Of a DNA stretch of 34,094 nucleotides, positions 17,787-25,921 are shown piece by piece. The position numbers and the translations under genes are program-made. Every line of letters begins with the position of its first letter. Positions within the stretch are counted from its first letter, which is position 1. The DNA comes from a bacterium (GTDB lineage: Bacteria > Actinomycetota > Acidimicrobiia > Acidimicrobiales > CATQHL01). The stretch is from NCBI GenBank assembly GCA_028824415.1, contig JAPPDX010000121.1, positions 67,327 through 101,420 on the forward strand, written 5' to 3'. The notes beneath the pieces are model-generated. The model saw only the letters and a program-made list of their open reading frames with translations. It was not told the origin of the DNA and did no database searches.

Positions 17787-18881
17787 TTACCCGGCCGGGA
17801 TCCCCTCGCAGGTGCTGCCGTCGAGCGCGGTGAGCGATCCGTCGGTGGTCCGGATCACGAGGATCCGCGTGCCGCTGAAGGTCAGCTGCAGTTCGACGGT
17901 GCCGTTCCCGATCGCCCCAGCGCAGCCGTCCAGCGCCTCGTCGGCGATCATCTCGGCGTCGTCGGGCGGTGGGATCTCGGCGCAGGTGGTGCCGTCGAGG
18001 GTGGTGAGTGCTGTCTCGGTGGTTCCGAGGATGAGGATGGGCGTGCCGCCAACGGAGAGTCGGAGTTCGACGGTGCGGCCGGCGATGGCGCCGGCGCAGG
18101 CCTCCTCGCGGGACGGTTCCGCGACGTCCCCGGCTGCCGTAGGCGTCGCTTCGTCGGCCATGACCTCGGTTTCCTCGGCGGTCGGGGGTGGAGGCGCAGC
18201 CTCTACGGCGTCGGTCCGGGCCGCATCTGCTTCGGCTTGAGCCGCCGCGAGCGCGGCGCCCGGTTCGACGGCGAGGGCCTCTGGCTCAAGATCGAGGGTC
18301 TCTGACTCGGCGGCGGGCGCCGGTGCAGGCATCGGGGCCACCAACACCTCGGGTTGTGGAGCGGACGTTGCCGGCGGGGGTGGAGGGTCTGGCGCGGGCT
18401 CCGGCAATGCCGGCGGGGGTGGCGGCTCCGGTGCCGCTGCGGCCGCCTCGGCCGCGGCGGGTTGATCGCCGAATGCCGGAGCGGCCGCTGGAGGGGGCGC
18501 CGCAGCAGGCGCCGCGGCAGTGTCCTGGTCGTCGCCGCCCCACTGGGCGAACAGCGCGACGGCGGCGGCCACGATGAAGCCGACGGCCACTGCCGCCGCC
18601 ACACCGGTGATGACCGCGGTCCCGCGAGGCCGGCGCCGTGGCATATCCGCCGGTGCGTGCCGCCGGGCGTCGAAGTCCGCCAGCGCCGCCTGCACCGCGG
18701 CGTCGGCTGCGCCCGGCGGCGGGCTGACGGCACCGCCGACCGCCTCGGTCGCTCGCCGGAGCTCGCCGGCGCGTGCCGCCAGGTCGGGATCCTGGCGTAC
18801 GGCCTCGGCCTCGGCGGCGGTGAGTTCGCCGTCGAGGAAGGCCGAGGCCAGTTCGTCGGGGGGAAGGCGGTCGTCGTTCAT
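17787..18881 (-). CDS. Transmembrane anti-sigma factor with duplicated cysteine-paired outer module
   Basis: 364 aa. The cytoplasmic N-terminus (LPPDELASAFLDGELTAAEA) has the usual anti-sigma fold start but no HxxxCxxC zinc motif. One membrane helix lies at about residues 88-112. Then come about 140 residues very rich in Pro, Ala and Glu, and two tandem modules with a 58-residue period: C262 to C300 and C320 to C358. Both begin CAGAI, contain TVEL.L....GT.IL and end LTTLDGTTC or LTALDGSTC. The ATG overlaps the upstream sigma gene as ATGA, so this is its cognate anti-sigma factor. I do not recognise the repeated module; a disulfide-closed sensor or ligand-binding unit is inferred. Confidence 0.85.
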   Translation of the reverse strand: MNDDRLPPDELASAFLDGELTAAEAEAVRQDPDLAARAGELRRATEAVGGAVSPPPGAADAAVQAALADFDARRHAPADMPRRRPRGTAVITGVAAAVAVGFIVAAAVALFAQWGGDDQDTAAAPAAAPPPAAAPAFGDQPAAAEAAAAAPEPPPPPALPEPAPDPPPPPATSAPQPEVLVAPMPAPAPAAESETLDLEPEALAVEPGAALAAAQAEADAARTDAVEAAPPPPTAEETEVMADEATPTAAGDVAEPSREEACAGAIAGRTVELRLSVGGTPILILGTTETALTTLDGTTCAEIPPPDDAEMIADEALDGCAGAIGNGTVELQLTFSGTRILVIRTTDGSLTALDGSTCEGIPAG

Positions 18882-19537
18882 GGCTCGTTGCTCTTCTGAC
18901 GTTCCGCAGCGGCTGTCTGGTTCCCCTCGCCGAGCATCTCGACGAGCCGTGCCCGGCCGCGCGCAATGCGGGACCGCACTGTGCCGGGAGGGATACTGAG
19001 CACCTCGGAGATCTCGTCGTAGCTGAGCCCCGCCTGATCCCGCAGCACAACCGGCACCCGGAACTCCTCGGGGAGTCCGGTGAGCGCGCTGTCGATATCG
19101 ATCCGCGCACTGATTCTCTCTCCGACCGGATCGACTCGGCCGCTGCCGAGTTGGTCGGGTAGGGGTTCGGCCTGCCGGCGCTGGCGACGCCGCAACTCGT
19201 CCAGGCAGGCGTTGGTGGCGACGCGGTAGCTCCAGGTTGTGAAGCTTGATCGGCCGTCAAACCTCTTCAGACCGCGGCTGATGGCGATGAGCGCCTCCTG
19301 GGCGGCGTCGGCGGCGTCGGTGTCATTGCCGGCGAGTCGGCGGCAGACGGCGTAGACCCGGGGGTAGTGGCGGCGCAGCAGGATCTCCATTGCCTCCCGG
19401 TCGTCCCTCGCCGCTGCGCTTGCGAGGTCGAAGTCGGAAAGTGCTGTCCGCCCCCGCCGGCTTGCCGGCGGCGGTCGCTGCTCTCGCGTCGCGGCTGGGT
19501 CGCGATCAGAGCCCTCGCGGGACAGGCGCCTGATCAA
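18878..19537 (-). CDS. sigM: ECF sigma factor, SigM-like
   Basis: Extracytoplasmic-function sigma-70 factor, 219 aa. Seen: region 2 with LLRRHYPRVYAVCRRLAGN, DAADAAQEALIAISRGL and FTTWSYRVATNACLDELRRR; region 4 with LPEEFRVPVVLRDQAGLSY and an HTH EISEVLSIPPGTVRSRIARG. It lies upstream of an overlapping anti-sigma gene and corresponds in place to sigM of M. tuberculosis. The start is taken as TTG at 19535-19537, one base after the upstream stop (TGAGTTG). The first 32 residues are not conserved, so a shorter start is possible. Confidence 0.92.
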   Translation of the reverse strand: MIRRLSREGSDRDPAATREQRPPPASRRGRTALSDFDLASAAARDDREAMEILLRRHYPRVYAVCRRLAGNDTDAADAAQEALIAISRGLKRFDGRSSFTTWSYRVATNACLDELRRRQRRQAEPLPDQLGSGRVDPVGERISARIDIDSALTGLPEEFRVPVVLRDQAGLSYDEISEVLSIPPGTVRSRIARGRARLVEMLGEGNQTAAAERQKSNEP

Positions 19538-19538
19538 C

Positions 19539-21134
19539 TCAGCGTACTGTGGGTGCGGGTTCCGCTGAGATGATCGCTTCGGCGATGCGGATCTCCTCGG
19601 TCAGCGCCGCTCGAGGATCGGGGATCCACAGCAGCACCGCGCTCGCCCGTTGGTCGGCCAAGCCGAAGACCGTGTGGCCGGTGACGTTGACCTGCTGGTC
19701 GACGAGTGGACCCCAGTCGCTGAGGCGGTCATGGCCGCCTGCGCCCACGAAGACCGCAGCCTCCCAGCCGAGGGTGTCGGAGGTGACCGCCAGCTGCGAC
19801 ACAACTGTCGGCTCGGCGAGTTGGAACTCCAGCCCGACACCGCCGATCGTACGGTCGCCGGCGCTCAGGCCGGGAGTGGCCCAGAATGTTGCGGTATCGC
19901 CGTCGAGGACTCGCAGTGCATCGGGGTCGTCGCCGCCGGTCGCCGCCCGGGAGAACGTGATCGCTTGCACGGACACGATCGCCACACCGGGGTCGGCCGA
20001 GGGGGTCGGCTCGGCCGTCTCGGCGGCGGGGGATTCGTCGCCGCTGGCCACAGTCGCGGCCTGACCCTCGTCCTGGCCCTCGTCCTCCTGGCTCTCGTCC
20101 GGCGCGACTGCCGCCGGCGGGGGCTGGTCGGCGGTCACCGTGACGTCGGGTGCCCGGGTCGTGACGACCGGGGGCAGTGGCGGCGGTGGATCGGCGGCAG
20201 GCGGATCGTCACCGGTGAGTGCGGGGACCACGACCGCCGCTGCCACTGCGGCGCCCAGTAGCCCGACCGCCAGGGCGCGCGAGATCCGCCGTGGCCGGGT
20301 GACCGGCCTGGGTACCGGCTCGGGATCGGCCGAGGGAGGTTCGGCCGCCCTCGCCGGAAACTCGATCTGAGGAAGATCCGGCGGCGGGGAGGCACCGCGG
20401 GCCGCCGCGAGGAAGGCTCGCGCTTCGACAACCGAGCCGAACGGCCTCTCGGCCTGATCGGACTCTGCCTGGGCGATGAAGCTCGCCAGGCCCTCCGGAA
20501 GATCCTCGGCGCCGGCGGGTACCAGGCAGTCCCTCAGCAGACCGGCCAGGGCGCGTATGTCGGCCTGCTCCTGGCCCCAGGCAGGGATCGAGGGTCCAGC
20601 GGATGCCGTTCCGCCATGAGCCCAGGCGGTGCCGAAGTCGGTGATCTTGATGCGCCCATCGCCGCATAGCCAGACAACGTCAGTGGACAGGTTGCAGTGA
20701 CGGATGCCCAGGTCGTGGGCCACGGCGAGCGCGTCGGCCACCTGCAGGGCGATGCTCAGAGCCTGCTCGGAGGAGATCGGGCCGCCCTCGTGGAGGTAAC
20801 GGCTCAACGGCGTGGCCTCGACGTGCTCGAGGACGAGGCCTGTGACACCGGCCTCGAGCAGCGTGTCGTACACCGCCAGGATTCCTGGGTGCGAGAGTCG
20901 TGCCACAGCCGTCGCCTCGCTGCGGAATCGCTCGCGGACCGTCAGGTCGCCGGTCTCGAGGTGCAGGAGCTTCACGAGAACCGTGCGGTCGAGGATCTCG
21001 TCGCGCGCGGTCCAGAGGTCGGTTCGGGGGTTGGCCACGAGCCGGTGCAGGAGTCGGTAGCGCCCCTTCAGGTTGTCACCGGCGGTGACGCCGCCGGACG
21101 GTCGGTCCCCGGTGCCGCCGGCGGGTGCCGTCAC
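19539..21134 (-). CDS. Free-standing pseudokinase with membrane helix and discoidin-like outer domain (MurJ-tail type)
   Basis: 531 aa. Residues about 20-250 form a Ser/Thr-kinase fold: the lysine is kept (K55 in VLVKLL) and DFG is kept (166-168), but the glycine loop is absent and HRDLKPEN is replaced by HCNLSTDV (146-153). Catalytic Asp, Lys and Asn are therefore missing. A Thr/Arg-rich juxtamembrane part (about 276-286), one helix (about 287-306), an acidic Pro-rich spacer, and a C-terminal jelly-roll-like domain (DALRVLDGDTATFW, VGLEFQLAEP, VLLWIPDP) follow. In mycobacterial Rv3910 the same parts are fused behind the MurJ lipid II flippase domain; here that domain is absent. A wall-synthesis scaffold role is inferred. 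Confidence 0.85.
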   Translation of the reverse strand: MTAPAGGTGDRPSGGVTAGDNLKGRYRLLHRLVANPRTDLWTARDEILDRTVLVKLLHLETGDLTVRERFRSEATAVARLSHPGILAVYDTLLEAGVTGLVLEHVEATPLSRYLHEGGPISSEQALSIALQVADALAVAHDLGIRHCNLSTDVVWLCGDGRIKITDFGTAWAHGGTASAGPSIPAWGQEQADIRALAGLLRDCLVPAGAEDLPEGLASFIAQAESDQAERPFGSVVEARAFLAAARGASPPPDLPQIEFPARAAEPPSADPEPVPRPVTRPRRISRALAVGLLGAAVAAAVVVPALTGDDPPAADPPPPLPPVVTTRAPDVTVTADQPPPAAVAPDESQEDEGQDEGQAATVASGDESPAAETAEPTPSADPGVAIVSVQAITFSRAATGGDDPDALRVLDGDTATFWATPGLSAGDRTIGGVGLEFQLAEPTVVSQLAVTSDTLGWEAAVFVGAGGHDRLSDWGPLVDQQVNVTGHTVFGLADQRASAVLLWIPDPRAALTEEIRIAEAIISAEPAPTVR

Positions 21135-21139
21135 CGCGG

Positions 21140-21988
21140 TCAGCCGTCGCCGGCGACCACGTATGTGACGCCGATCACGCCCTGACCTGCGTGGGTGCCG
21201 ATGACAGGTCCGATCCAGCCGGTGCGGACCCGCTCGAGGTCGACTGACTCGCCGAGTAGCGCAAGGAAGTCGTCCATGTCCTCCGCGGCACCGTGGTTGA
21301 CGCAGAGGTGGGTCACGGGCTCGTCGGCGAGAATCCGGTCACGCAACCAGACGAACGAACGGCGCCGGGTGCGGGTCCTGGCCGCCTCCTCGACGCGGCC
21401 GCTGCTCACGTCGACGATGGGTTTGATCGACAGCATCGAACCGAGCATCGCCTTGGCGCCGCCAACTCGGCCGCCCTTGCGGAGGTTCTCCATGGTGTCG
21501 ATGGCGCCGAACATGCGTGTCCGCTCGGCCATGTCGACGCAGAGGGCCTCGATGTCGTCGAGAGAAGCGCCGTCGGCCGACGCGGCAGCGGCCTCGAGGA
21601 CGATCGAACCCAGTCCACTGGTCAGCGAGCGCGAGTCGACGCAGCGAACCTCCACCAGATCCGCCACGGTCTGGGCGGCCGTGGCGGCGGCCGGCCCCGT
21701 GGCCGAAAGCTCGTGGGAGAGGTTGACGCAGACGATCCCTGTGGCGCCCTCAGCGGCCAGCGATCGGAACACCTCCTCGAACTGTCCCGGCGACGGGGCG
21801 GCCGTGGTGGGCAGCTCCTCGGCGGCGCCCATTCGTGCGTAGAAATCCTCCGGGGCCAGTTCCGCCCGGTCGACCAGCGGCGTGTCACCGAAGGTGATGA
21901 TCAACGGGATGACAGCGATTCCCAACCGCTCGGTCAGCGCCTCCTCGAGGTCACAGGCGCTGTCGGTGACGATGCGGACGTTGCTCAT
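21140..21988 (-). CDS. DegV family fatty-acid-binding protein
   Basis: 282 aa from an ATG with a GGAGGATCC ribosome-binding site. DegV (FakB-type) proteins bind a fatty acid and present it to a kinase for phosphorylation. Seen: N-terminal VRIVTDSACDL, lipid-contacting PTTAAPSPGQFEEVF, IVCVNLSHELSATG, and ENLRKGGRVGGAKAML with LSIKPI, ending IGTHAGQGVIGVTYV. No FakA kinase is in the window. A longer upstream reading (34 extra residues) crosses the promoter region and is rejected. It lies 5 nt upstream of the pseudokinase gene and may be co-transcribed with it. Confidence 0.93.
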   Translation of the reverse strand: MSNVRIVTDSACDLEEALTERLGIAVIPLIITFGDTPLVDRAELAPEDFYARMGAAEELPTTAAPSPGQFEEVFRSLAAEGATGIVCVNLSHELSATGPAAATAAQTVADLVEVRCVDSRSLTSGLGSIVLEAAAASADGASLDDIEALCVDMAERTRMFGAIDTMENLRKGGRVGGAKAMLGSMLSIKPIVDVSSGRVEEAARTRTRRRSFVWLRDRILADEPVTHLCVNHGAAEDMDDFLALLGESVDLERVRTGWIGPVIGTHAGQGVIGVTYVVAGDG

Positions 21989-22031
21989 GGCGGATCCTCC
22001 TCGGTGGCCGGCTTTGCGGTTCTCCCGGTTG

Positions 22032-22037
22032 ACCCTA
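22032..22037 (-). promoter_or_regulatory. Candidate -10 element for degV
   Basis: TAGGGT on the minus strand fits TAnnnT and lies 43 nt before the degV start, leaving room for its ribosome-binding site. It shares a 103-nt divergent gap with the promoter of the hydrolase gene. Confidence 0.3.
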
Positions 22038-22078
22038 ATGTGCTCCACAGCGGCGAATGTCCCGGAATGGCCCTGGAT

Positions 22079-22084
22079 TAGGCT
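22079..22084 (+). promoter_or_regulatory. Candidate leaderless promoter -10 for the deacetylase-like gene
   Basis: TAGGCT fits TAnnnT and ends 7 nt before the GTG at 22092. Transcription would begin at or next to the start codon. No ribosome-binding site is visible, which agrees with a leaderless mRNA. Confidence 0.4.
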
Positions 22085-22091
22085 CGCCATC

Positions 22092-23096
22092 GTGTCCGTC
22101 CTGTTCCTCGCCGATGAGCGCTGCCTCGATCACGATCCCGGCCGAGGCCATCCTGAGCGGCCCCGGCGCGTCGATGCGGTGCGTCAGGGTGTGCTGGCGG
22201 CGGGGCTTGGCGATGCGCTCGTGGAGTGTGTGCCCGGTGAGGCCAGCGTGGCGGACCTCCGGATGGTGCACGGGGCCGAGGTCGTGGCGCAGGCCACCGA
22301 ACTGGCTGCCGGCGGGGGCGGCGCCCTCGATCCCGACACTGTGCTCAGCGGCGGATCGCTCGTGGCGGCTCGGCTGGCGGCGGGGGCCGGGCTCACCGCG
22401 GTGGCGGAGCTGGTCGCCGGGCGCGGTGAGGCCGCGTTCTGCGCTGTGCGACCGCCCGGCCATCACGCCACGCCGTTCCGTTCGATGGGATTCTGCCTGT
22501 TCAACAATGTGGCCATCACCGCCGCACAGCTGGCTTCCCAGGGCCAGCGCGTCGTGATCGTGGACTACGACGCCCACCACGGCAATGGCACCCAGGACAT
22601 CTTCTATGAATCACCCGATGTCCTGTTCGTCTCGCTGCACCAGTATCCGGCGTATCCGGGCACGGGTGCCGTCGACGAGACCGGTGCGGGAGCCGGGCAC
22701 GGCACGACCGTCAACGTTCCGCTGCCTCCGGGCGCTACCGGCGACGTTTACCGGCGCGCCTTCGACGAGGTCGTGACTCCGGTGGTCGAGCGGTTCGCGC
22801 CGACGTGGGTGCTGCTGTCGGCAGGATTCGACGCCCACCGCGCCGACCCGCTGACGATGATGGGTCTGAGCGCCGGCGATTTCGCCGACCTGACGTCGGC
22901 GGTGCGTTCGGCGGCACCTGCAGGGCGCATCGTGGCGTTTCTGGAGGGGGGGTACGACCTGGAGGCACTGGGTGCGAGCGCGGCTGCCTGCGTCGCCGCG
23001 CTTGCCGGTGTGCCGTATCTGCCCGAGCCCGTCACCGCGGGTGGGCCCGGGAGTGCCGTCGTGGATATGGCCGCCCGGCTGCACCTGGATCGCTGA
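22092..23096 (+). CDS. Histone-deacetylase-family (AcuC/HDAC-like) zinc hydrolase
   Basis: 334 aa. Members remove acyl groups from lysines, acetylpolyamines or small molecules. Seen: RPPGHHA (H124, H125), MGFCLFNNVAI, zinc-binding VDYDAHHGNGTQ (D158, H163 region), LHQYPAYPGTG, SAGFDAHRADPL and EGGYDLEAL; all core catalytic residues appear present. The GTG at 22092 is chosen because the family starts near VLFLADERCLDHDPG, and a -10 box lies 7 nt upstream. Substrate cannot be read from the sequence; tubulin-like or class II relatives and polyamine deacetylases are alternatives. It is divergent from degV. Confidence 0.92.
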   Translation: MSVLFLADERCLDHDPGRGHPERPRRVDAVRQGVLAAGLGDALVECVPGEASVADLRMVHGAEVVAQATELAAGGGGALDPDTVLSGGSLVAARLAAGAGLTAVAELVAGRGEAAFCAVRPPGHHATPFRSMGFCLFNNVAITAAQLASQGQRVVIVDYDAHHGNGTQDIFYESPDVLFVSLHQYPAYPGTGAVDETGAGAGHGTTVNVPLPPGATGDVYRRAFDEVVTPVVERFAPTWVLLSAGFDAHRADPLTMMGLSAGDFADLTSAVRSAAPAGRIVAFLEGGYDLEALGASAAACVAALAGVPYLPEPVTAGGPGSAVVDMAARLHLDR

Positions 23097-23125
23097 GCTG
23101 CGAGGCCGCGCCCGGTGGGGTGGCG

Positions 23126-24418
23126 ATGAGCTTGCAGACGATCCGCAGCGCCGCGGCCATGCTGGTCCCCTGGGGCGAGCGGTTCGCGGCGGCCGGCGGC
23201 TGGAGGCTGTACGTGGTGGGCGGAGCGGTGCGGAGCCTCCTGGGCGGTACGCCGCTGGGTCCCGACGACGAGGTGGACATGACCACCGATGCCCGTCCCG
23301 AGACGGTCCGGCGGGTCCTGGGTGGCTGGGCCGACACTGTCTGGACGCAGGGTGAGCGGTTCGGCACGGTTGGCTGCCGGCGCCAGAATCGGATCGTCGA
23401 GATAACAACCCATCGCGCCGAGATCTACGCGGAGGGCTCGCGCCGACCCAAGGTGACCTATGGCCGCGACCTTCTGGCCGACCTGACCCGGCGGGACTTC
23501 ACCATCGGCGCCATGGCGTTCGAGGTGCCGGCCACCGCGGAGGGCGCCGGGACGGTGGAGTTGATCGATCCCTTCGCCGGCCGGGACGATCTGGCGGCTG
23601 GCCGCCTGCGTACACCCCGCTCGGCGGACCTCTCCTTCGGCGAAGACCCGTTGCGCATGCTGCGTGCCGGGCGGTTTGTGGCCACGCTGGGACTGTCTGC
23701 CGACCCGGATCTCGAGGTCGCCATGCGCCGGCTCCGCGGTCGCCTGGCGATCGTGTCCGTGGAGCGCTGCACCCGGGAGCTCTCGTTACTGCTCGCTGCA
23801 GAGTCGCCTGGCGCAGGTGCCGAACTGCTGGCGCGGACAGGCGTGCTGGATGAGATCATCCCCGAGGTTGGCCATGCGGGACGGAACGCCGGGGCCGGTG
23901 TGGCACTCCTGGATTCAGTGGCTCCGGAGGAGTCGCTGCGGCTGGCCGCCCTGCTCTGGCCCGTGCCCGACGTGACGGCCGTCGCCGGGCGGCTGCGCTT
24001 TCCGGGTGCGGTGGCCCGCCGGGCCGGGCAGATCGCCCTGGCGGCACGGTCGCTGCTGGATTCGGCCGGCGACGGACCGGGCCACGCAGCGGTGCGCCGC
24101 TGGGCCGTCGACACAGGCGACGCGTGCCCGGCGGCGGCACAACTCGCCGCCGCAGCGGCACCGGACGATCCGGGGGTGGTGGCGTTCGTGGACCGCTGGC
24201 GTCAATTGAGGTCCGAAGAGGACCTGTCGGCGGCGTCGCCGCTCAGCGGTGCGGAGGTCATGGCACACCTGGGGATCGACGCGGGGCCCGCCGTCGGTGC
24301 CGCTCTGCGCCATCTCGAGGAGCTTCGGATCGCCGCTGGACCCCTGGATGGCGGCGAGGCCCGGCGACGCCTGAGCGAGTGGTGGGAGAGCGGTCGTGAA
24401 AACCGCGGCGCTGGATGA
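23126..24418 (+). CDS. CCA-adding / poly(A) polymerase-type nucleotidyltransferase, divergent
   Basis: 430 aa, class II tRNA nucleotidyltransferase family, corresponding to pcnA near the M. tuberculosis origin. Seen: LYVVGGAVRSLLGG, DDEVDMTTDARPE, GERFGTVG, VEITTHRAEIY, LTRRDFTIGAMAFE and EDPLRMLRAGRFVATLGL. Three changes stand out against the family: the GGxVRD Asp is Ser, the first acid of the DxD metal pair reads Glu (E49-V-D51), and RRDFTIN reads RRDFTIG. The C-terminal half lacks a clear HD motif (AALLWPVPD where AALLHD is usual). ATG at 23126 follows the deacetylase stop by 29 nt. Activity towards tRNA or RNA ends is likely but less secure than normal. Confidence 0.82.
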   Translation: MSLQTIRSAAAMLVPWGERFAAAGGWRLYVVGGAVRSLLGGTPLGPDDEVDMTTDARPETVRRVLGGWADTVWTQGERFGTVGCRRQNRIVEITTHRAEIYAEGSRRPKVTYGRDLLADLTRRDFTIGAMAFEVPATAEGAGTVELIDPFAGRDDLAAGRLRTPRSADLSFGEDPLRMLRAGRFVATLGLSADPDLEVAMRRLRGRLAIVSVERCTRELSLLLAAESPGAGAELLARTGVLDEIIPEVGHAGRNAGAGVALLDSVAPEESLRLAALLWPVPDVTAVAGRLRFPGAVARRAGQIALAARSLLDSAGDGPGHAAVRRWAVDTGDACPAAAQLAAAAAPDDPGVVAFVDRWRQLRSEEDLSAASPLSGAEVMAHLGIDAGPAVGAALRHLEELRIAAGPLDGGEARRRLSEWWESGRENRGAG

Positions 24419-24419
24419 G

Positions 24420-24425
24420 TACTGT
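24420..24425 (+). promoter_or_regulatory. Candidate leaderless promoter -10 for the DUF5318 gene
   Basis: TACTGT fits TAnnnT and ends 8 nt before the GTG at 24434, directly after the stop of the preceding gene. There is no ribosome-binding site between them. Confidence 0.4.
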
Positions 24426-24433
24426 CTTGAACC

Positions 24434-24829
24434 GTGGCGACCGATCCGGCAGCGGCATATGCCCCCACCCGAGTGCAGGGGAGGGTGGACTACCGGCTGC
24501 TGCGCGAGGCCACGCTGGCAGGTGTCCGCCAAGGGCGCATCAGCCGTTCCGACGCCTGCGACGCGCACCCTGAGCTGCTTCGAGCGGCACGGTCATACAG
24601 CGAGGAGACCAACGAGCCCTGTCCGGTGTGCGGGGAGGGTCCGCTCGCCCTGGTCCGGTACGTCTTCGGGCCTCGGCTGCCGCCGAGCGGACGCTGTGTG
24701 GCCACGAACCTGGACTGGGACCGGATCCGCCGCCGCAAGGGGGACTTCACCTGCTACGTGGTGGAGGTCTGCTCGGACTGCTCCTGGAACCACCTGCGGG
24801 TCCGGTTCGGGGTCGCGGGCGCCCGCTGA
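24434..24829 (+). CDS. DUF5318 family zinc-ribbon-like protein
   Basis: 131 aa, actinobacterial DUF5318 family (Rv0049 type), function unknown. Seen: VDYRLLREATLAGVRQG, DACDAHPELLRAAR, a first cysteine pair CPVC (C63, C66), RYVFG, then FTCYVVEVCSDCSWNHL with a second pair (C113, C116). The two CxxC pairs could bind zinc. In M. tuberculosis a relative lies a few genes upstream of rpsF, and here it is also upstream of rpsF with panB between. GTG is the only start that fits. Confidence 0.85.
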   Translation: MATDPAAAYAPTRVQGRVDYRLLREATLAGVRQGRISRSDACDAHPELLRAARSYSEETNEPCPVCGEGPLALVRYVFGPRLPPSGRCVATNLDWDRIRRRKGDFTCYVVEVCSDCSWNHLRVRFGVAGAR

Positions 24830-24947
24830 CGGGCGCACCGGCCTCCGGGCGAGTCACCGCCCGACCTCGCTCGCCGCCCGACGACCTTCTCGGCGGCCGC
24901 GCGCCCCGGTCGAGTCGGGCGGCCAAGAGGCAGAGGACGGTGGCATC

Positions 24948-24989
24948 AGCCCGACGACCAGTGGCGTGGCCCGGTAGTCGGGCTACAGT
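24948..24989 (+). promoter_or_regulatory. Inverted repeat next to a candidate panB -10 box
   Basis: AGCCCGAC (24948-24955) and GTCGGGCT (24977-24984) are perfect 8-bp inverted arms 21 nt apart. The right arm abuts TACAGT (24984-24989), a TAnnnT match about 48 nt before panB. This could be an operator over the promoter, or the terminator of the preceding gene. Confidence 0.35.
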
Positions 24990-25037
24990 GGCGTCTCGCC
25001 GGCAGCCTTGTGCGCTGGACGCCGAAAGGAGGTGCCC

Positions 25038-25886
25038 ATGGGCACTCGTCTCACCGTTCCTGCCGTTCGCGGGCGCAAAGTGCGCGCCGGCGGCGCGCCA
25101 CTCGTCATGGTGACCGCCTACGACGCTCCGGGCGCACGACTGGCTGATGCGGCCGGTGTCGACATGCTGCTCGTGGGCGACTCGCTGGCCATGGTGGTTC
25201 TGGGTCATCCCGACACGCTCAGCGTCACCGTCGAGGACATGGCCCATCACACCGCGGCGGTCGCCCGGGCCGAGCCCGAGGCTCTCATCGTGGCGGATCT
25301 TCCGTGGCTGAGTTATCACGTCTCGTCTCAGGACACGATCTGCAATGCCGCCCGACTCATTCGCGCCGGCGCCCAGGCGGTGAAGCTGGAGGGGGGAAGC
25401 GCGCGGGTCCCGATGATCGACGCCCTCGTCGCCGCAGAGATCCCGGTCATGGGCCACGTCGGGTTGACACCCCAGTCTGTCCACGCCATGGGCGGGTTCC
25501 GGGTCCAGGGACGCACCGCCGAGGCCGCCATCCAGCTGGTCGAGAGTGCCAAGGCGCTCGAGCACGCCGGCTGTTTCGCCATCGTGCTGGAGGGCGTTCC
25601 GGCAGACGTGGCGGGACTCGTGACCGCTGCCGTCGGCGTGCCGACGATCGGGATCGGCGCGGGACCGGATTGTGACGGCCAGGTGCTGGTGTACCACGAT
25701 CTGCTGGGTCTGCAGGACGACTTGCACCCCCGGTTCGTCCGCCGCTACGCGGAACTCGGCTCCGCCACCGTCGATGCGCTCGGACGGTTCGCTGCCGACG
25801 TACGGTCGGGGGATTTCCCGTCGCCGCAGGAGTCCTACTCGCTGAACGCCCAGGAGGCCGCGGCGCTGAGGCTCTACGGCTCCTGA
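25038..25886 (+). CDS. panB: 3-methyl-2-oxobutanoate hydroxymethyltransferase
   Basis: First step of pantothenate/CoA synthesis: ketopantoate from alpha-ketoisovalerate and methylenetetrahydrofolate. Seen: MVTAYDAPGA, metal ligands in LLVGDSLAMV (D48), VADLPW (D87) and KLEGG (E118), substrate region GHVGLTPQSVHAMGGFRVQG, catalytic-site IVLEGVP (E185), and IGIGAGPDCDGQVLVYHDLL. ATG at 25038 has an ideal AAAGGAGGT 5 nt upstream and gives 282 aa. No panC or panD is nearby. The gene is a single unit between DUF5318 and rpsF. Confidence 0.96.
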   Translation: MGTRLTVPAVRGRKVRAGGAPLVMVTAYDAPGARLADAAGVDMLLVGDSLAMVVLGHPDTLSVTVEDMAHHTAAVARAEPEALIVADLPWLSYHVSSQDTICNAARLIRAGAQAVKLEGGSARVPMIDALVAAEIPVMGHVGLTPQSVHAMGGFRVQGRTAEAAIQLVESAKALEHAGCFAIVLEGVPADVAGLVTAAVGVPTIGIGAGPDCDGQVLVYHDLLGLQDDLHPRFVRRYAELGSATVDALGRFAADVRSGDFPSPQESYSLNAQEAAALRLYGS

Positions 25887-25900
25887 GCCCACCGACCGCG

Positions 25901-25921
25901 CCGGCCCGGAGCGAGTGCCGG
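25901..25921 (+). terminator. Candidate hairpin after panB
   Basis: CCGGC (25901-25905) and GCCGG (25917-25921) form a short GC-rich stem 14 nt after the panB stop. No T-tract follows, so evidence for termination is weak. Confidence 0.25.

Noticed and set aside
22092-23096. Deacetylase-degV pair as a defence or toxin module
   Set aside because: Both are common housekeeping families with intact motifs; nothing around them suggests a defence island or mobile element.
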